A stretch of 9,593 nucleotides of DNA from Eubacterium limosum. GTDB taxonomy: Bacteria > Bacillota > Clostridia > Eubacteriales > Eubacteriaceae. Location of the stretch: the NCBI GenBank assembly GCA_959020865.1, contig CAUEUD010000143.1:1-9593 (forward strand). Direction: 5' to 3'. The position numbers were made by a program, and so were the translations under genes. Positions 1-6,683 of this stretch are shown one piece after another; the stretch's first letter is position 1; each line of letters starts with the position of its first letter. The notes under the pieces were generated by a model. The model saw nothing but the letters and a program-made list of their open reading frames with translations, made no database searches and was not told the DNA's origin.

Positions 1-147
1 TGTTCTGATTGGAAACGGATCACTCTGATTACGCCTGTTGATAAAAAAGAAAATCTAAACTTCTACACCCAAAAATGTGGTTTTAAAAAAGGAAATACAA
101 GAATGGATCAAGAGATCGAAGTCGTTGAGTTTTTTGTGAAACGTTAA
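1..147 (+). CDS. GNAT-family N-acetyltransferase, C-terminal fragment
   Basis: Frame 1 is open from the first base to a TAA at 145-147, giving the last 48 residues of a protein whose start lies outside the window. The text contains ITLITPVDKKENLNFYTQKC followed by GF, which matches the last part of a GNAT fold: a beta strand, then the 'N-x-x-F-Y-x-x-C-G-F' stretch of motif B. GNAT enzymes move an acetyl group from acetyl-CoA to an amine. The substrate cannot be told from this piece. The acetyl-CoA-binding motif A is missing only because the window begins too late, so this is a partial gene, not visibly a pseudogene. It sits 204 bases before a second GNAT gene. Confidence 0.8.
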   Translation, partial: CSDWKRITLITPVDKKENLNFYTQKCGFKKGNTRMDQEIEVVEFFVKR

Positions 148-351
148 ACTTAGAGCTGATAGTCGTGTTAATGGAATAAAGATTATTTTAATCTGTCCGG
201 AGGAATTAATGTTTATAGGTTAAAATAATACGAATTCTGACATTCTGTGATACATACGAGTCGATGTGAAATGAAAATAATAACTGTTCAATTCAATCAT
301 GGAGAGAAAAAGCACTAACTCTCCGTTTGTCACTAAACAAGGAGGGTATCC
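148..351. other. AT-rich spacer and leader of the tandem GNAT gene
   Basis: This 204-base gap holds no long reading frame. It contains a ribosome-binding-like CGGAGG (198-203) followed by ATG at 209 and a TAA after four codons (209-223), so it is either a minicistron or a relic of a gene start. A weak hairpin, GGAGAG (301-306) with CTCTCC (319-324), lies just before the real ribosome binding site AAGGAGG (339-345). I found no convincing -35/-10 pair and no terminator with a T run after the first gene. Confidence 0.4.
193..211 (+). repeat. Left copy of a near-direct repeat flanking the GNAT gene
   Basis: CTGTCCGGAGGAATTAATG here matches CTGTCTGGAGGAGTCATTG at 1304-1322 in 15 of 19 positions. 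Both copies look like a ribosome binding site plus a start codon. The GGAGGA core is common in any Firmicute, so only the CTGTC part adds specificity. The match may be chance. Confidence 0.3.
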
Positions 352-1302
352 ATGGAAATTTTAAGCTTTAAAAAGGAACACATCAAAGAGGCAATGGCAA
401 TTGCTCTGGAAAATTATTATGAAGAGCAAAAATCTGTTAAAGAATTACCACGAATAAACGAGATTCCCGATTTACGGATTTTTTCGGAGAATGGATTAGG
501 AGTCTCAGCATTTGAAGATCATAAAATGGTCGGGTTTTTATGCTGTTACAGCCCATGGGATCATGCTTTCGGATCAACCGCAAAAGGTACTTTTTCACCA
601 ATCCACGCTCATGGTGCAGTATCTGAAAAAAGAAAACTGATCTATCAGAAATTATATCAAGCGGCTGCAGAAAAATGGATAGAGCACCAAATTACTTACC
701 ATGCAATTGCAATGTATGCGCACGATAAACAAGCGTTGCATGCATTTAGTATGTATGGATTTGGTATTCGGTGCGTTGATGCTATAAGAGCAATAAGTAA
801 TAATATTGAAAGTCTGCCACAGAAAAAACTTACATTACAAGAATTATCGCTAGAAGAAATGATGGAAATTAAGGAGATGTATGAACTGCTGTCCGAGCAT
901 TTAGGAAAGAGTCCATGCTTTTTGTATACAGGAGAACAGAGCTTTTCAAGATGGATTACAGAAAAAATAAAAAGTAAAAGTTCAAAAGTGTATGTTGCGA
1001 AAATTGATCAGAAGCCCATTTCGTTTATTGCTGTCAGTAACACTGGCGAGAATTTTGTTACAGAAGTAGAAAGAATGAAAAATATCTGCGCAGCGTTCTG
1101 CCTGTCAGAATATCGTGGAAAGGGCATTTTTCAGAACCTGTTAAATTATGTGATGAGACAGTTAAATCAGCAGGGGGTACAATACTTAGGGGTGGATTTT
1201 GAAAGCTTTAATCCCACGGCAAGTGGTGTGTGGAATAAATATTTTACTCCATATACAAATAGCATTGTTCGCAGAATTGACGAATACGTGTTAAATAAAT
1301 AA
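352..1302 (+). CDS. Tandem GNAT N-acetyltransferase family protein
   Basis: A 316-residue cytoplasmic protein, about twice the length of a single GNAT domain, so probably two GNAT folds in a row. The N-terminal half (about 1-150) has a motif-B-like 'ALHAFSMYGFGIRCVDAIR' at 128-146. The C-terminal half (about 160-312) carries the clearest acetyl-CoA motif A, with R255-G256-K257-G258 in CLSEYRGKGIFQNLL, followed by FNPTASGVWNKYF (286-298). In this architecture one half usually keeps catalysis and the other is degenerate; here the C-terminal half looks like the active one. That is an inference. The substrate is unknown. The start is well set: AAGGAGG at 339-345 lies six bases before the ATG. Several lines counted by eye run about 32-47% G+C, lower than the repair genes downstream, which suggests separate acquisition. 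The neighbouring fragment upstream is also GNAT but clearly another protein. Confidence 0.8.
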   Translation: MEILSFKKEHIKEAMAIALENYYEEQKSVKELPRINEIPDLRIFSENGLGVSAFEDHKMVGFLCCYSPWDHAFGSTAKGTFSPIHAHGAVSEKRKLIYQKLYQAAAEKWIEHQITYHAIAMYAHDKQALHAFSMYGFGIRCVDAIRAISNNIESLPQKKLTLQELSLEEMMEIKEMYELLSEHLGKSPCFLYTGEQSFSRWITEKIKSKSSKVYVAKIDQKPISFIAVSNTGENFVTEVERMKNICAAFCLSEYRGKGIFQNLLNYVMRQLNQQGVQYLGVDFESFNPTASGVWNKYFTPYTNSIVRRIDEYVLNK

Positions 1303-1303
1303 G

Positions 1304-1322
1304 CTGTCTGGAGGAGTCATTG
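1304..1322 (+). repeat. Right copy of the near-direct repeat flanking the GNAT gene
   Basis: CTGTCTGGAGGAGTCATTG begins one base after the GNAT stop codon and matches 193-211 in 15 of 19 positions. The GGAGGAG at 1310-1316 is followed by a TTG (1320) that could open a 40-codon frame ending at 1442. That frame overlaps the glycosylase start and resembles nothing I recognise. Confidence 0.3.
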
Positions 1323-1389
1323 AGCGATATTCCAGTGTCTATCGTTTGGATTTGTTACCGTGGAAGTCAAGATTGGAGGTGCGCGGCAA

Positions 1390-2064
1390 ATGAATTTCCG
1401 CTACAGCACAGAAGCAACCGATTATCTAAAGCAAAAGGATAAAAAACTGGGTGAAGTCATTGAGAAAATTGGAATGATTGAGCGCGCCTCAGATACGGAT
1501 TTGTTCGCATCGGTTGTTCACCATATTGTTGGCCAGCAGATTTCAACAAAGGCCCAGGCGACGATATGGCAGCGGATCAACAACGCTTTCGGTGTGCTAA
1601 ACGCTGACGTCATCTTAGGCGCGGGCATCGAGCGGCTGCAGGCCTTTGGAATCAGCTTCCGCAAAGCGGCGTACATTACCGACTTTGCAGAAAAGGTTAA
1701 AGTCGGTGACTTTGATCTGGAGGGAATCTGGGATAAATCCGACGAGGAGGCCATCGCCAGCCTTGTGTCTTTAAAGGGCATTGGCGTATGGACAGCAGAA
1801 ATGATTTTACTGTTCTGCATGGAGCGTCAAAACGTTTTCAGCTATGACGACCTGGCCATCAGGCGCGGCCTGCGCATGGTGTACCATCACCGGGAGATTG
1901 ACAGAGAACGTTTTGAGCGGTACCGCAGGCGCTACAGTCCCTATTGCAGTGTTGCGAGCCTGTACCTTTGGGCTGTAGCCGGCGGCGCGGTTCCTGAGAT
2001 GAAAGATTACGCGCCAAAGGGGAAGCCTGTTAAAAAGAAAAAGGCGTGTAAAGCCGCAGAATGA
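1390..2064 (+). CDS. DNA-3-methyladenine glycosylase II (AlkA-type, HhH-GPD)
   Basis: A 224-residue base-excision-repair glycosylase that removes alkylated purines such as 3-methyladenine from DNA, leaving an abasic site. Visible marks: the conserved HHIVGQQIS segment at 44-52, the helix-hairpin-helix LVSLKGIGVWTAEMIL at 125-140, and the following acidic site FSYDDLAIRRGL (150-161), where D154 aligns with the catalytic aspartate of AlkA (D238). No iron-sulfur Cys cluster follows, unlike EndoIII/MutY. It is shorter than E. coli AlkA and lacks an Ada-like N-terminus. The tail is lysine-rich (209-221). The ATG at 1390 is preferred because GGAGG lies at 1375-1379; an in-frame GTG at 1360 would add ten residues but has no ribosome binding site. 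The stop codon overlaps an ATG at 2061 and the repair methyltransferase follows closely, so the two are probably co-transcribed. Confidence 0.9.
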   Translation: MNFRYSTEATDYLKQKDKKLGEVIEKIGMIERASDTDLFASVVHHIVGQQISTKAQATIWQRINNAFGVLNADVILGAGIERLQAFGISFRKAAYITDFAEKVKVGDFDLEGIWDKSDEEAIASLVSLKGIGVWTAEMILLFCMERQNVFSYDDLAIRRGLRMVYHHREIDRERFERYRRRYSPYCSVASLYLWAVAGGAVPEMKDYAPKGKPVKKKKACKAAE

Positions 2065-2084
2065 TTGAAAGTAGGAGGATAAAA

Positions 2085-2630
2085 ATGTCAGATGTAAGGA
2101 TTTATACTTGTCAATACGCTTCGCCCCTGGGCGGGATTACCATTGCCAGCGACGGCTCTGCGCTGACGGGGCTTTGGTTTGACGGTCAGAAATACTTTGG
2201 AGATACGCTGCCGGAGCAATACGAAGCGGGGGAACTGCCTGTCTTTGATGCGGCAAAAAAATGGCTGGATATTTATTTTCAGGGGAACTCGCCCGATTTT
2301 ACGCCGCCGCTGCTGCTTGATGCCAGCCCTTTTCGCAAAACAGTATGGGAAATACTGCTCACGATTCCTTTTGGGGAAACCATGACTTACGGAGAAATCG
2401 CGGATAAAATCGCAGAGCAAAAGGGCGCTGCCAGAATGTCCGCGCAGGCGGTCGGGGGCGCTGTGGGACACAATCCCATTTCCATTATTGTGCCCTGCCA
2501 CAGGGTAGTGGGAACAAACGGCAGCCTGACAGGCTACGCGGGAGGCATTGATAAAAAAGTAAAGCTGCTCACCCTGGAAAAAACAGAGATGTCGGGCTTT
2601 TTTATTCCTAAAAAGGGAACGGCGCTGTAA
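2085..2630 (+). CDS. ogt: Methylated-DNA--[protein]-cysteine S-methyltransferase (O6-methylguanine repair)
   Basis: A 181-residue suicide repair protein that moves the alkyl group from O6-alkylguanine in DNA onto its own cysteine, restoring the base directly. The active-site signature IVPCHRV is at 135-141 with acceptor C138. Before it lie the DNA-binding wing and recognition region: PFRKTVWEILLTIPFGETMTYGEIA (82-106) and SAQAVGGAVGHNP (119-131). After it come the GxLxGYAGG and LLxLE elements (146-165). The N-terminal ribonuclease-like domain (1-75) is of the usual length, and there is no fused Ada regulatory domain. AGGAGG at 2073-2078 sits six bases before the ATG at 2085. An upstream in-frame ATG at 2061 overlaps the glycosylase stop as ATGA, but the ribosome binding site favours 2085. 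It forms a two-gene alkylation-repair unit with the glycosylase and ends before a terminator. Confidence 0.93.
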   Translation: MSDVRIYTCQYASPLGGITIASDGSALTGLWFDGQKYFGDTLPEQYEAGELPVFDAAKKWLDIYFQGNSPDFTPPLLLDASPFRKTVWEILLTIPFGETMTYGEIADKIAEQKGAARMSAQAVGGAVGHNPISIIVPCHRVVGTNGSLTGYAGGIDKKVKLLTLEKTEMSGFFIPKKGTAL

Positions 2631-2689
2631 ACCAGAAAATTAGGGCTGCAATAATCGAATAGGGCGGAATAAAAACCTGTTATAAACTG

Positions 2690-2719
2690 AGCACAGCACA
2701 ATTTTGCGCTGTGCTTTTT
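2690..2719 (+). terminator. Rho-independent terminator after the alkylation-repair genes
   Basis: AGCACAGC (2690-2697) pairs perfectly with GCTGTGCT (2708-2715) around a ten-base loop, and T2715-T2719 form the U tract. ACTGA just before the stem and TCAGT just after the T run form an extra outer inverted repeat. It lies 60 bases past the methyltransferase stop. Confidence 0.85.
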
Positions 2720-2756
2720 CAGTCTTCAGTTACAACGTGCCTTCGGAGATAAAATG

Positions 2757-2765
2757 TGATATAAT
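2757..2765 (+). promoter_or_regulatory. Extended -10 promoter of the PBP gene
   Basis: TGATATAAT is a perfect TGN extended -10 plus consensus TATAAT. No good -35 lies 16-18 bases upstream, which is normal for extended -10 promoters. It falls after the repair-gene terminator and 29 bases before the PBP start codon. Confidence 0.7.
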
Positions 2766-2794
2766 TGTTATAAATTCAATAGAGGAGGACAAAA

Positions 2795-4852
2795 ATGCAC
2801 CGTATGAAAAAGTATTTGCCTTTTATGATTGGCGGCGTTGTGTTGTTGGTGGTATTGATCGGTCTGGTTGTCTGGAGTAACCGGCAGACACCGGAAAGGG
2901 TATTGAACCGGTATGTCCAATATGTCAATGAAGGCCGCTATGAGGCGGTGTATGACAAACTGTTATCCGATAAAGCCAAGGGCTACGCAGACCGGCAGAC
3001 CTTTATTGACCAGTACGAAAATATTTACGGCGGCATTGAGGCGCGCAATATAAAAATAAGCAATATCGTAAAAAGCGATGAGAGCACAGATAATTACACC
3101 TATCTCAAATATGATTATGAGATGGACACCGTCGCGGGCCATTATAAGGGCGGAACCAGTGCGCGCATTACCAAAAAAACAAACGGCTGGGCCATCGACT
3201 GGAATGAGGGGATGATTCTTCCCAGCTTTTCAAAGTGGCAGACGGTTTCTGTGGTGCCCACCACAGCGGAACGCGGCAGCATTTATGACCGCAATGGAAA
3301 TCTCCTGGCGGGAAAAGGGCAGGTTCTGGAGGTTGGTATTGTTCCTGGGAAGCTGAACGCTGAGACGAAGGACGCAGACCTTCAGTCTATGGCAGCTCTG
3401 CTTGGCATAAAAACAGAGGATATCCAGTCAAAGCTTTCCCAGGGCTGGGTAACCGATGATGTGCGTGTGCCCATCGCCACCATTGATCTGTCAGACACGG
3501 CGCTCGAAGCACAGCTTTTGGGCATTGCCGGCATCTACACGGATACAACCGAGGTGCGGACTTATCCGTATGGTGAAAAGGCCTCTCAGCTGACCGGCTA
3601 TGTACAGAGTATATCCCCTGAGGAGCTGGAGAACCGCAGGGATGAAGGGTATACAGAGAGCTCTGTCATTGGAAAGACAGGCCTGGAGGCCGCCTATGAA
3701 AGTCGGCTCCGCGGGAAGGACGGATGTAAGATTGTGGTTGACCAGGGCGTTGATAATTATCAGGATGAAGCGGGGAACTGGATTCAAAGGCCCAGAATAT
3801 GGACAGTGATCGAGGACCCGGCCGAAAGGGGAGAGGATATCACCGTAACCATTGACGCTTCACTCCAGACCAAAATTTATGATCAGTTTGCATCAGATAA
3901 AAGCAGCTCTGTAGCCATAAACCCCAAAACTGGAGAGGTGCTGGCACTTGTCAGTACGCCTTCCTTTGACGCCAACGCTTTCATCAGCGGATTCTCCGAG
4001 GAGGCGTGGAACGCGCTAAGCTCAGATCCCTCCATGCCGCTTCAAAACCGTTTTGAGGCCGCCTACACACCGGGCTCATCCTTTAAACCACTGACCGCAG
4101 GGGTAGGCATGACAAGCGGGAAGCTTGACCCCAATGCGGACTTTGGCCCAAGCGGTAGCAGCTGGCAGAAAGACCCATCCTGGGGAGACTTGTTGATCAC
4201 GACCCTCCAGGGATATGACGGGCCGGCTAATCTTGAAAACGCGCTGGTCTACTCAGACAATATTTATTTTGCCAAGGCAGCGCTTCAGATGGGCGGATCA
4301 GCTTTTAAAAACAGATTGGAAAAATCTGGTTTTGGTCAGGAACTGGACTTCCCACTGCCACTGACCAGGTCTCAGATTTCCAATTCCGGTGATTTCGCGG
4401 ATGAAGGGCAGCTGGCCCAGAGCGGTTATGGTCAGGGTGAGCTTCTGGTCAATTCAGTACACATGGCCTCAGTCTACTCGGCCTTTGTCAATGATGGCAG
4501 TATGATCAAGCCCGTGTTAGAATACAGCGGAACCCCGCAGTTCTGGTATCCGGACGCTTTCTCTAAGGAGGCCGCCGACACCATACGAAACGATCTGATC
4601 CAGGTCATTGAAAATCCGGCCGGCACTGCCCATGAAGCCCATTTGGATGGTGTGACCCTGGCAGGTAAAACGGGTACAGCGGAAATCAAAGCCTCACAGG
4701 AGGATACGAGCGGCACTGAGCTTGGCTGGTTCAACGCTTTTATTGCGGATTCGGACAGTCCAGAGCAGCTTTTGGTAGTAAGCATGGTCGAAGATGTCAA
4801 GGACCGCGGCGGAAGCCATTACCTTGTACCAAAGGTGCGCAGTGTATTCTGA
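2795..4852 (+). CDS. Class B penicillin-binding protein transpeptidase with MecA_N domain
   Basis: A 685-residue membrane-anchored D,D-transpeptidase that cross-links peptidoglycan on the outer face of the membrane. After Lys5-Lys6 a single hydrophobic signal anchor covers about 8-28. An NTF2-like MecA_N domain follows (about 31-147; TPERVLNRYVQYVNEGRYEA at the start). The PBP dimerisation domain begins with TTAERGSIYDRNGNLLA (156-172). The transpeptidase domain (about 365-685) has all three penicillin-binding motifs: S428-x-x-K431 (GSSFK), S487-D488-N489, and K625-T626-G627-T628. This layout is that of PBP2a of staphylococci, Pbp5 of enterococci and PBP3 of Bacillus, a group that includes low-affinity PBPs; low affinity cannot be read from sequence alone here. 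AGGAGG at 2783-2788 sets the start, six bases ahead of the ATG. It has its own promoter and terminator, so it is a single-gene unit. No mecI/mecR-like regulator is adjacent. Confidence 0.92.
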   Translation: MHRMKKYLPFMIGGVVLLVVLIGLVVWSNRQTPERVLNRYVQYVNEGRYEAVYDKLLSDKAKGYADRQTFIDQYENIYGGIEARNIKISNIVKSDESTDNYTYLKYDYEMDTVAGHYKGGTSARITKKTNGWAIDWNEGMILPSFSKWQTVSVVPTTAERGSIYDRNGNLLAGKGQVLEVGIVPGKLNAETKDADLQSMAALLGIKTEDIQSKLSQGWVTDDVRVPIATIDLSDTALEAQLLGIAGIYTDTTEVRTYPYGEKASQLTGYVQSISPEELENRRDEGYTESSVIGKTGLEAAYESRLRGKDGCKIVVDQGVDNYQDEAGNWIQRPRIWTVIEDPAERGEDITVTIDASLQTKIYDQFASDKSSSVAINPKTGEVLALVSTPSFDANAFISGFSEEAWNALSSDPSMPLQNRFEAAYTPGSSFKPLTAGVGMTSGKLDPNADFGPSGSSWQKDPSWGDLLITTLQGYDGPANLENALVYSDNIYFAKAALQMGGSAFKNRLEKSGFGQELDFPLPLTRSQISNSGDFADEGQLAQSGYGQGELLVNSVHMASVYSAFVNDGSMIKPVLEYSGTPQFWYPDAFSKEAADTIRNDLIQVIENPAGTAHEAHLDGVTLAGKTGTAEIKASQEDTSGTELGWFNAFIADSDSPEQLLVVSMVEDVKDRGGSHYLVPKVRSVF

Positions 4853-4858
4853 CCCATT

Positions 4859-4904
4859 AAAAGCCTGATAAACAGAGGAATAGCCTGTTTATCAGGCTTT
4901 TTTT
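4859..4904 (+). terminator. Strong rho-independent terminator after the PBP gene
   Basis: A 17-base arm (4859-4875, AAAAGCCTGATAAACAG) pairs perfectly with 4885-4901 around a nine-base loop, followed by seven Ts (4898-4904), some of which join the stem base. It starts six bases after the PBP stop. Confidence 0.93.
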
Positions 4905-4905
4905 A

Positions 4906-4914
4906 TGCTATACT
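4906..4914 (+). promoter_or_regulatory. Extended -10 promoter abutting the terminator
   Basis: TGCTATACT is a TGN extended -10 with TATACT (five of six to consensus). It begins two bases after the terminator T run, so any -35 contacts would fall inside the terminator's 3' arm (around 4886-4891). It lies 42 bases ahead of the next gene and is the only promoter-like site I see for the six genes that follow. Confidence 0.55.
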
Positions 4915-4956
4915 TACCTTAGTCAAAAAGTCGAATAAAGCAGGGAGGCTGCAAAA

Positions 4957-5376
4957 ATGATGAGAAACCCAGAACAGACAGTCAGCAATATGGCGGATAA
5001 AGCCAGTATGGCTCTGATCAGCTATATTGACGGGGAGGGGTATCCGGTCACAAGGGCCATGCTGAAGCCCAGAGAGCGGGAGGGGATAAAAACTTTCTGG
5101 TTTACCACCAATACCTCCTCCAATAAGGTAAAGCATTTCCGTCAAAACCCTAAGGCGAGCATCTATTTCGTCGACAGGCGTTATTTCCGTGGAGCCAGCC
5201 TGAGCGGAACTGTCGAGGTCTTAGAGACGACCGAGGCCAAGGAGCGGATCTGGCGGGACGGTGATACCATGTATTATAGTGAGGGCGTTACGGACCCTGA
5301 CTACTGTGTGCTGAAATTCACAGCCACGAAGGGCAGCTATTACAGTAATTTTAATTCGGAAGATTTTGAAGTGTAA
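4957..5376 (+). CDS. Pyridoxamine 5'-phosphate oxidase family flavoprotein (PPOX split barrel)
   Basis: A 139-residue cytoplasmic protein of the FMN-binding split-barrel superfamily, related to general stress protein 26. The mark is the central FMN-binding strand and helix, FWFTTNTSSNKVKHFRQN (47-64), followed by PKASIYFVD (65-73), with S54-S55-N56-K57 at the expected phosphate-contact position. GxVEVLE (84-90) is the usual next strand. At this length it is not a true PdxH; members bind FMN, F420 or heme and their reactions are mostly unproven. The start at ATG 4957 is preceded by GGGAGG at 4943-4948; a second ATG at 4960 cannot be excluded. It is the first gene after the extended -10 promoter and probably heads the transcription unit running to 8871. 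Confidence 0.85.
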   Translation: MMRNPEQTVSNMADKASMALISYIDGEGYPVTRAMLKPREREGIKTFWFTTNTSSNKVKHFRQNPKASIYFVDRRYFRGASLSGTVEVLETTEAKERIWRDGDTMYYSEGVTDPDYCVLKFTATKGSYYSNFNSEDFEV

Positions 5377-5415
5377 AGGACATGCGGTTTACAGGCATGA
5401 GAGAGCAGGCGGGAC

Positions 5416-6204
5416 ATGATTAAAAAAGCAGAGATCGACAACGGACGCGGCTTTGACTGGGGGCGTACCTCGCAGGATTACGCTAAATACCGGGACATCT
5501 ACCCCCACAAGTTTTATCAGAAAATCCTGGACATGGGCGCGTGCGTCAAAGGCCAGCGTGTGCTGGATATGGGCACTGGCACCGGCGTGCTGCCCCGCAA
5601 TTTATACCAGTACGGCGCGGATTTTACAGGGATTGATCTTTCAGAAAATCAGATAAAGCAGGCGGCTGCCCTGGCCCGGGAGCAAAACATGAAAATTGAG
5701 TTTTTATGCGCGCCTGCCGAAAACATGAATTTTCCGGACCAGAGCTTTGACGTTGTGACCGCCTGTCAGTGCTTTACCTATTTTGATCATGAAACGCTCG
5801 CCCCTCAGCTGCACAAAATACTCAGGCCAGATGGGCGGCTGATCGTTCTGTATATGGCCTGGCTCCCCTTTGAAGACCCCATCGCGGGCCAGAGCGAGGC
5901 GCTTATCCTGAAATATAATCCCGAATGGACCGGCTGTAAAGAGGAAAGGCACCCCATCGCTGTACCAGAGGCTTACAGCCCTTACTTCACCCTTGAAAGC
6001 CAGGAGGTTTTTGACTTAAGAGTGCCTTTTAGCCGGGAGAGCTGGAACGGGCGGATGAAAGCCTGCCGCGGCGTCGAAGCGTCATTGTCCGAAAAAGAGA
6101 TCATGGATTTTGACGCGGAGCACAGAAAACGGTTGGACGAGATCGCCCCTCTGGCATTCGAGGTTTTGCATTACGCGGCGATTACGGTGTTGCGAGTGAA
6201 GTGA
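5416..6204 (+). CDS. Class I SAM-dependent methyltransferase
   Basis: A 262-residue cytoplasmic enzyme with the Rossmann fold of class I methyltransferases. Motif I is VLDMGTGTG at 49-57, the acidic residue at the end of strand 2 is D74 in GIDLS, and the Methyltransf_11-type strand 4 PDQSFDVVTACQCF lies near 107-120. HKILRPDGRLIVLYM supplies the usual post-strand-5 turn. The opening GRGFDWGRTSQDYAKYRDIYP marks a conserved Firmicute subfamily of unknown substrate; the C-terminal 90 residues are likely the substrate lid. The ribosome binding site is poor (AGGCGGG at 5407-5413, very close to the ATG). A 13-codon frame (5382-5423) overlaps the start and could couple translation. The next gene's ribosome binding site begins within the stop region, so these genes are probably co-transcribed. 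Confidence 0.88.
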   Translation: MIKKAEIDNGRGFDWGRTSQDYAKYRDIYPHKFYQKILDMGACVKGQRVLDMGTGTGVLPRNLYQYGADFTGIDLSENQIKQAAALAREQNMKIEFLCAPAENMNFPDQSFDVVTACQCFTYFDHETLAPQLHKILRPDGRLIVLYMAWLPFEDPIAGQSEALILKYNPEWTGCKEERHPIAVPEAYSPYFTLESQEVFDLRVPFSRESWNGRMKACRGVEASLSEKEIMDFDAEHRKRLDEIAPLAFEVLHYAAITVLRVK

Positions 6205-6221
6205 AAAGGAGGTGGCTCAAA

Positions 6222-6683
6222 ATGAAAGAACGATACAAAACGCCTTCGGCCGTTTTTGCCATATTTATCAATGAAAATCAGGTACTGCTCCAAAAGAGAC
6301 AAAATACTGGTTATATGGATGGATATTATGATTTCGCGGCAAGCGGACACGTTGAACAAAATGAGAGCATGACAGATGCACTGATCCGGGAAGTCCGGGA
6401 AGAACTGGCTGTGGATATTTCAAGGGATGTCGTTGAGTTTGGCACTTTGATGCACAAGCACGAGGAAAGCATTGTTTATTACAATGGATTTTTTATCATA
6501 CGGGGCAATTCCTATGATTTTAAAATTAACGAACCGGAGAAGTGTTCGGAATTAAAGTGGGCGGAGATAAATCATTTGCCGGAAAAGCTGATTTTTGACA
6601 GACGTTTGGCACTGCAGAATATTTTTAGAAAGGTGCCTTATTCGGAGATTGGATGGAACGATGTTCGTAAAAGTATTGATTGA
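6222..6683 (+). CDS. Nudix hydrolase
   Basis: A 153-residue cytoplasmic hydrolase acting on a nucleoside diphosphate linked to another moiety. The Nudix box runs from G42 to V64: G42, E48, R56-E57, E60-E61. It fits GX5EX7REUXEEXGU except that the late Gly is Ala63, a tolerated but uncommon change; all metal-binding glutamates remain. LLQKRQNTGYMDGYYDFAASG (22-42) is the usual strand before the box, resembling MutT/ADP-ribose pyrophosphatase-like members; the substrate is unknown. The ATG at 6222 is chosen because AGGAGG at 6208-6213 is eight bases ahead; an in-frame GTG at 6201 lies upstream of that site and would place it inside the gene. The last 23 bases overlap the MBL gene, so the two are surely one transcript. 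The sequence is more A+T-rich than the methyltransferase before it. Confidence 0.9.
   Translation: MKERYKTPSAVFAIFINENQVLLQKRQNTGYMDGYYDFAASGHVEQNESMTDALIREVREELAVDISRDVVEFGTLMHKHEESIVYYNGFFIIRGNSYDFKINEPEKCSELKWAEINHLPEKLIFDRRLALQNIFRKVPYSEIGWNDVRKSID

Noticed and set aside
1325..1344. CGATA/TATCG hairpin after the GNAT gene as a terminator
   Set aside because: Only five base pairs, A+T-rich, and followed by just three Ts.
1320..1442. Forty-codon frame starting at TTG 1320 with a good GGAGGAG ribosome site
   Set aside because: It overlaps the well-supported glycosylase start, uses a TTG, and its product resembles no known family. Kept only as part of the repeat observation.
2088..2501. Reverse-strand open frame of 137 codons within the methyltransferase gene
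   Set aside because: It is opposite a strongly identified gene, has no ribosome site and resembles no family. The other reverse-strand frames in the window were rejected for the same reasons.
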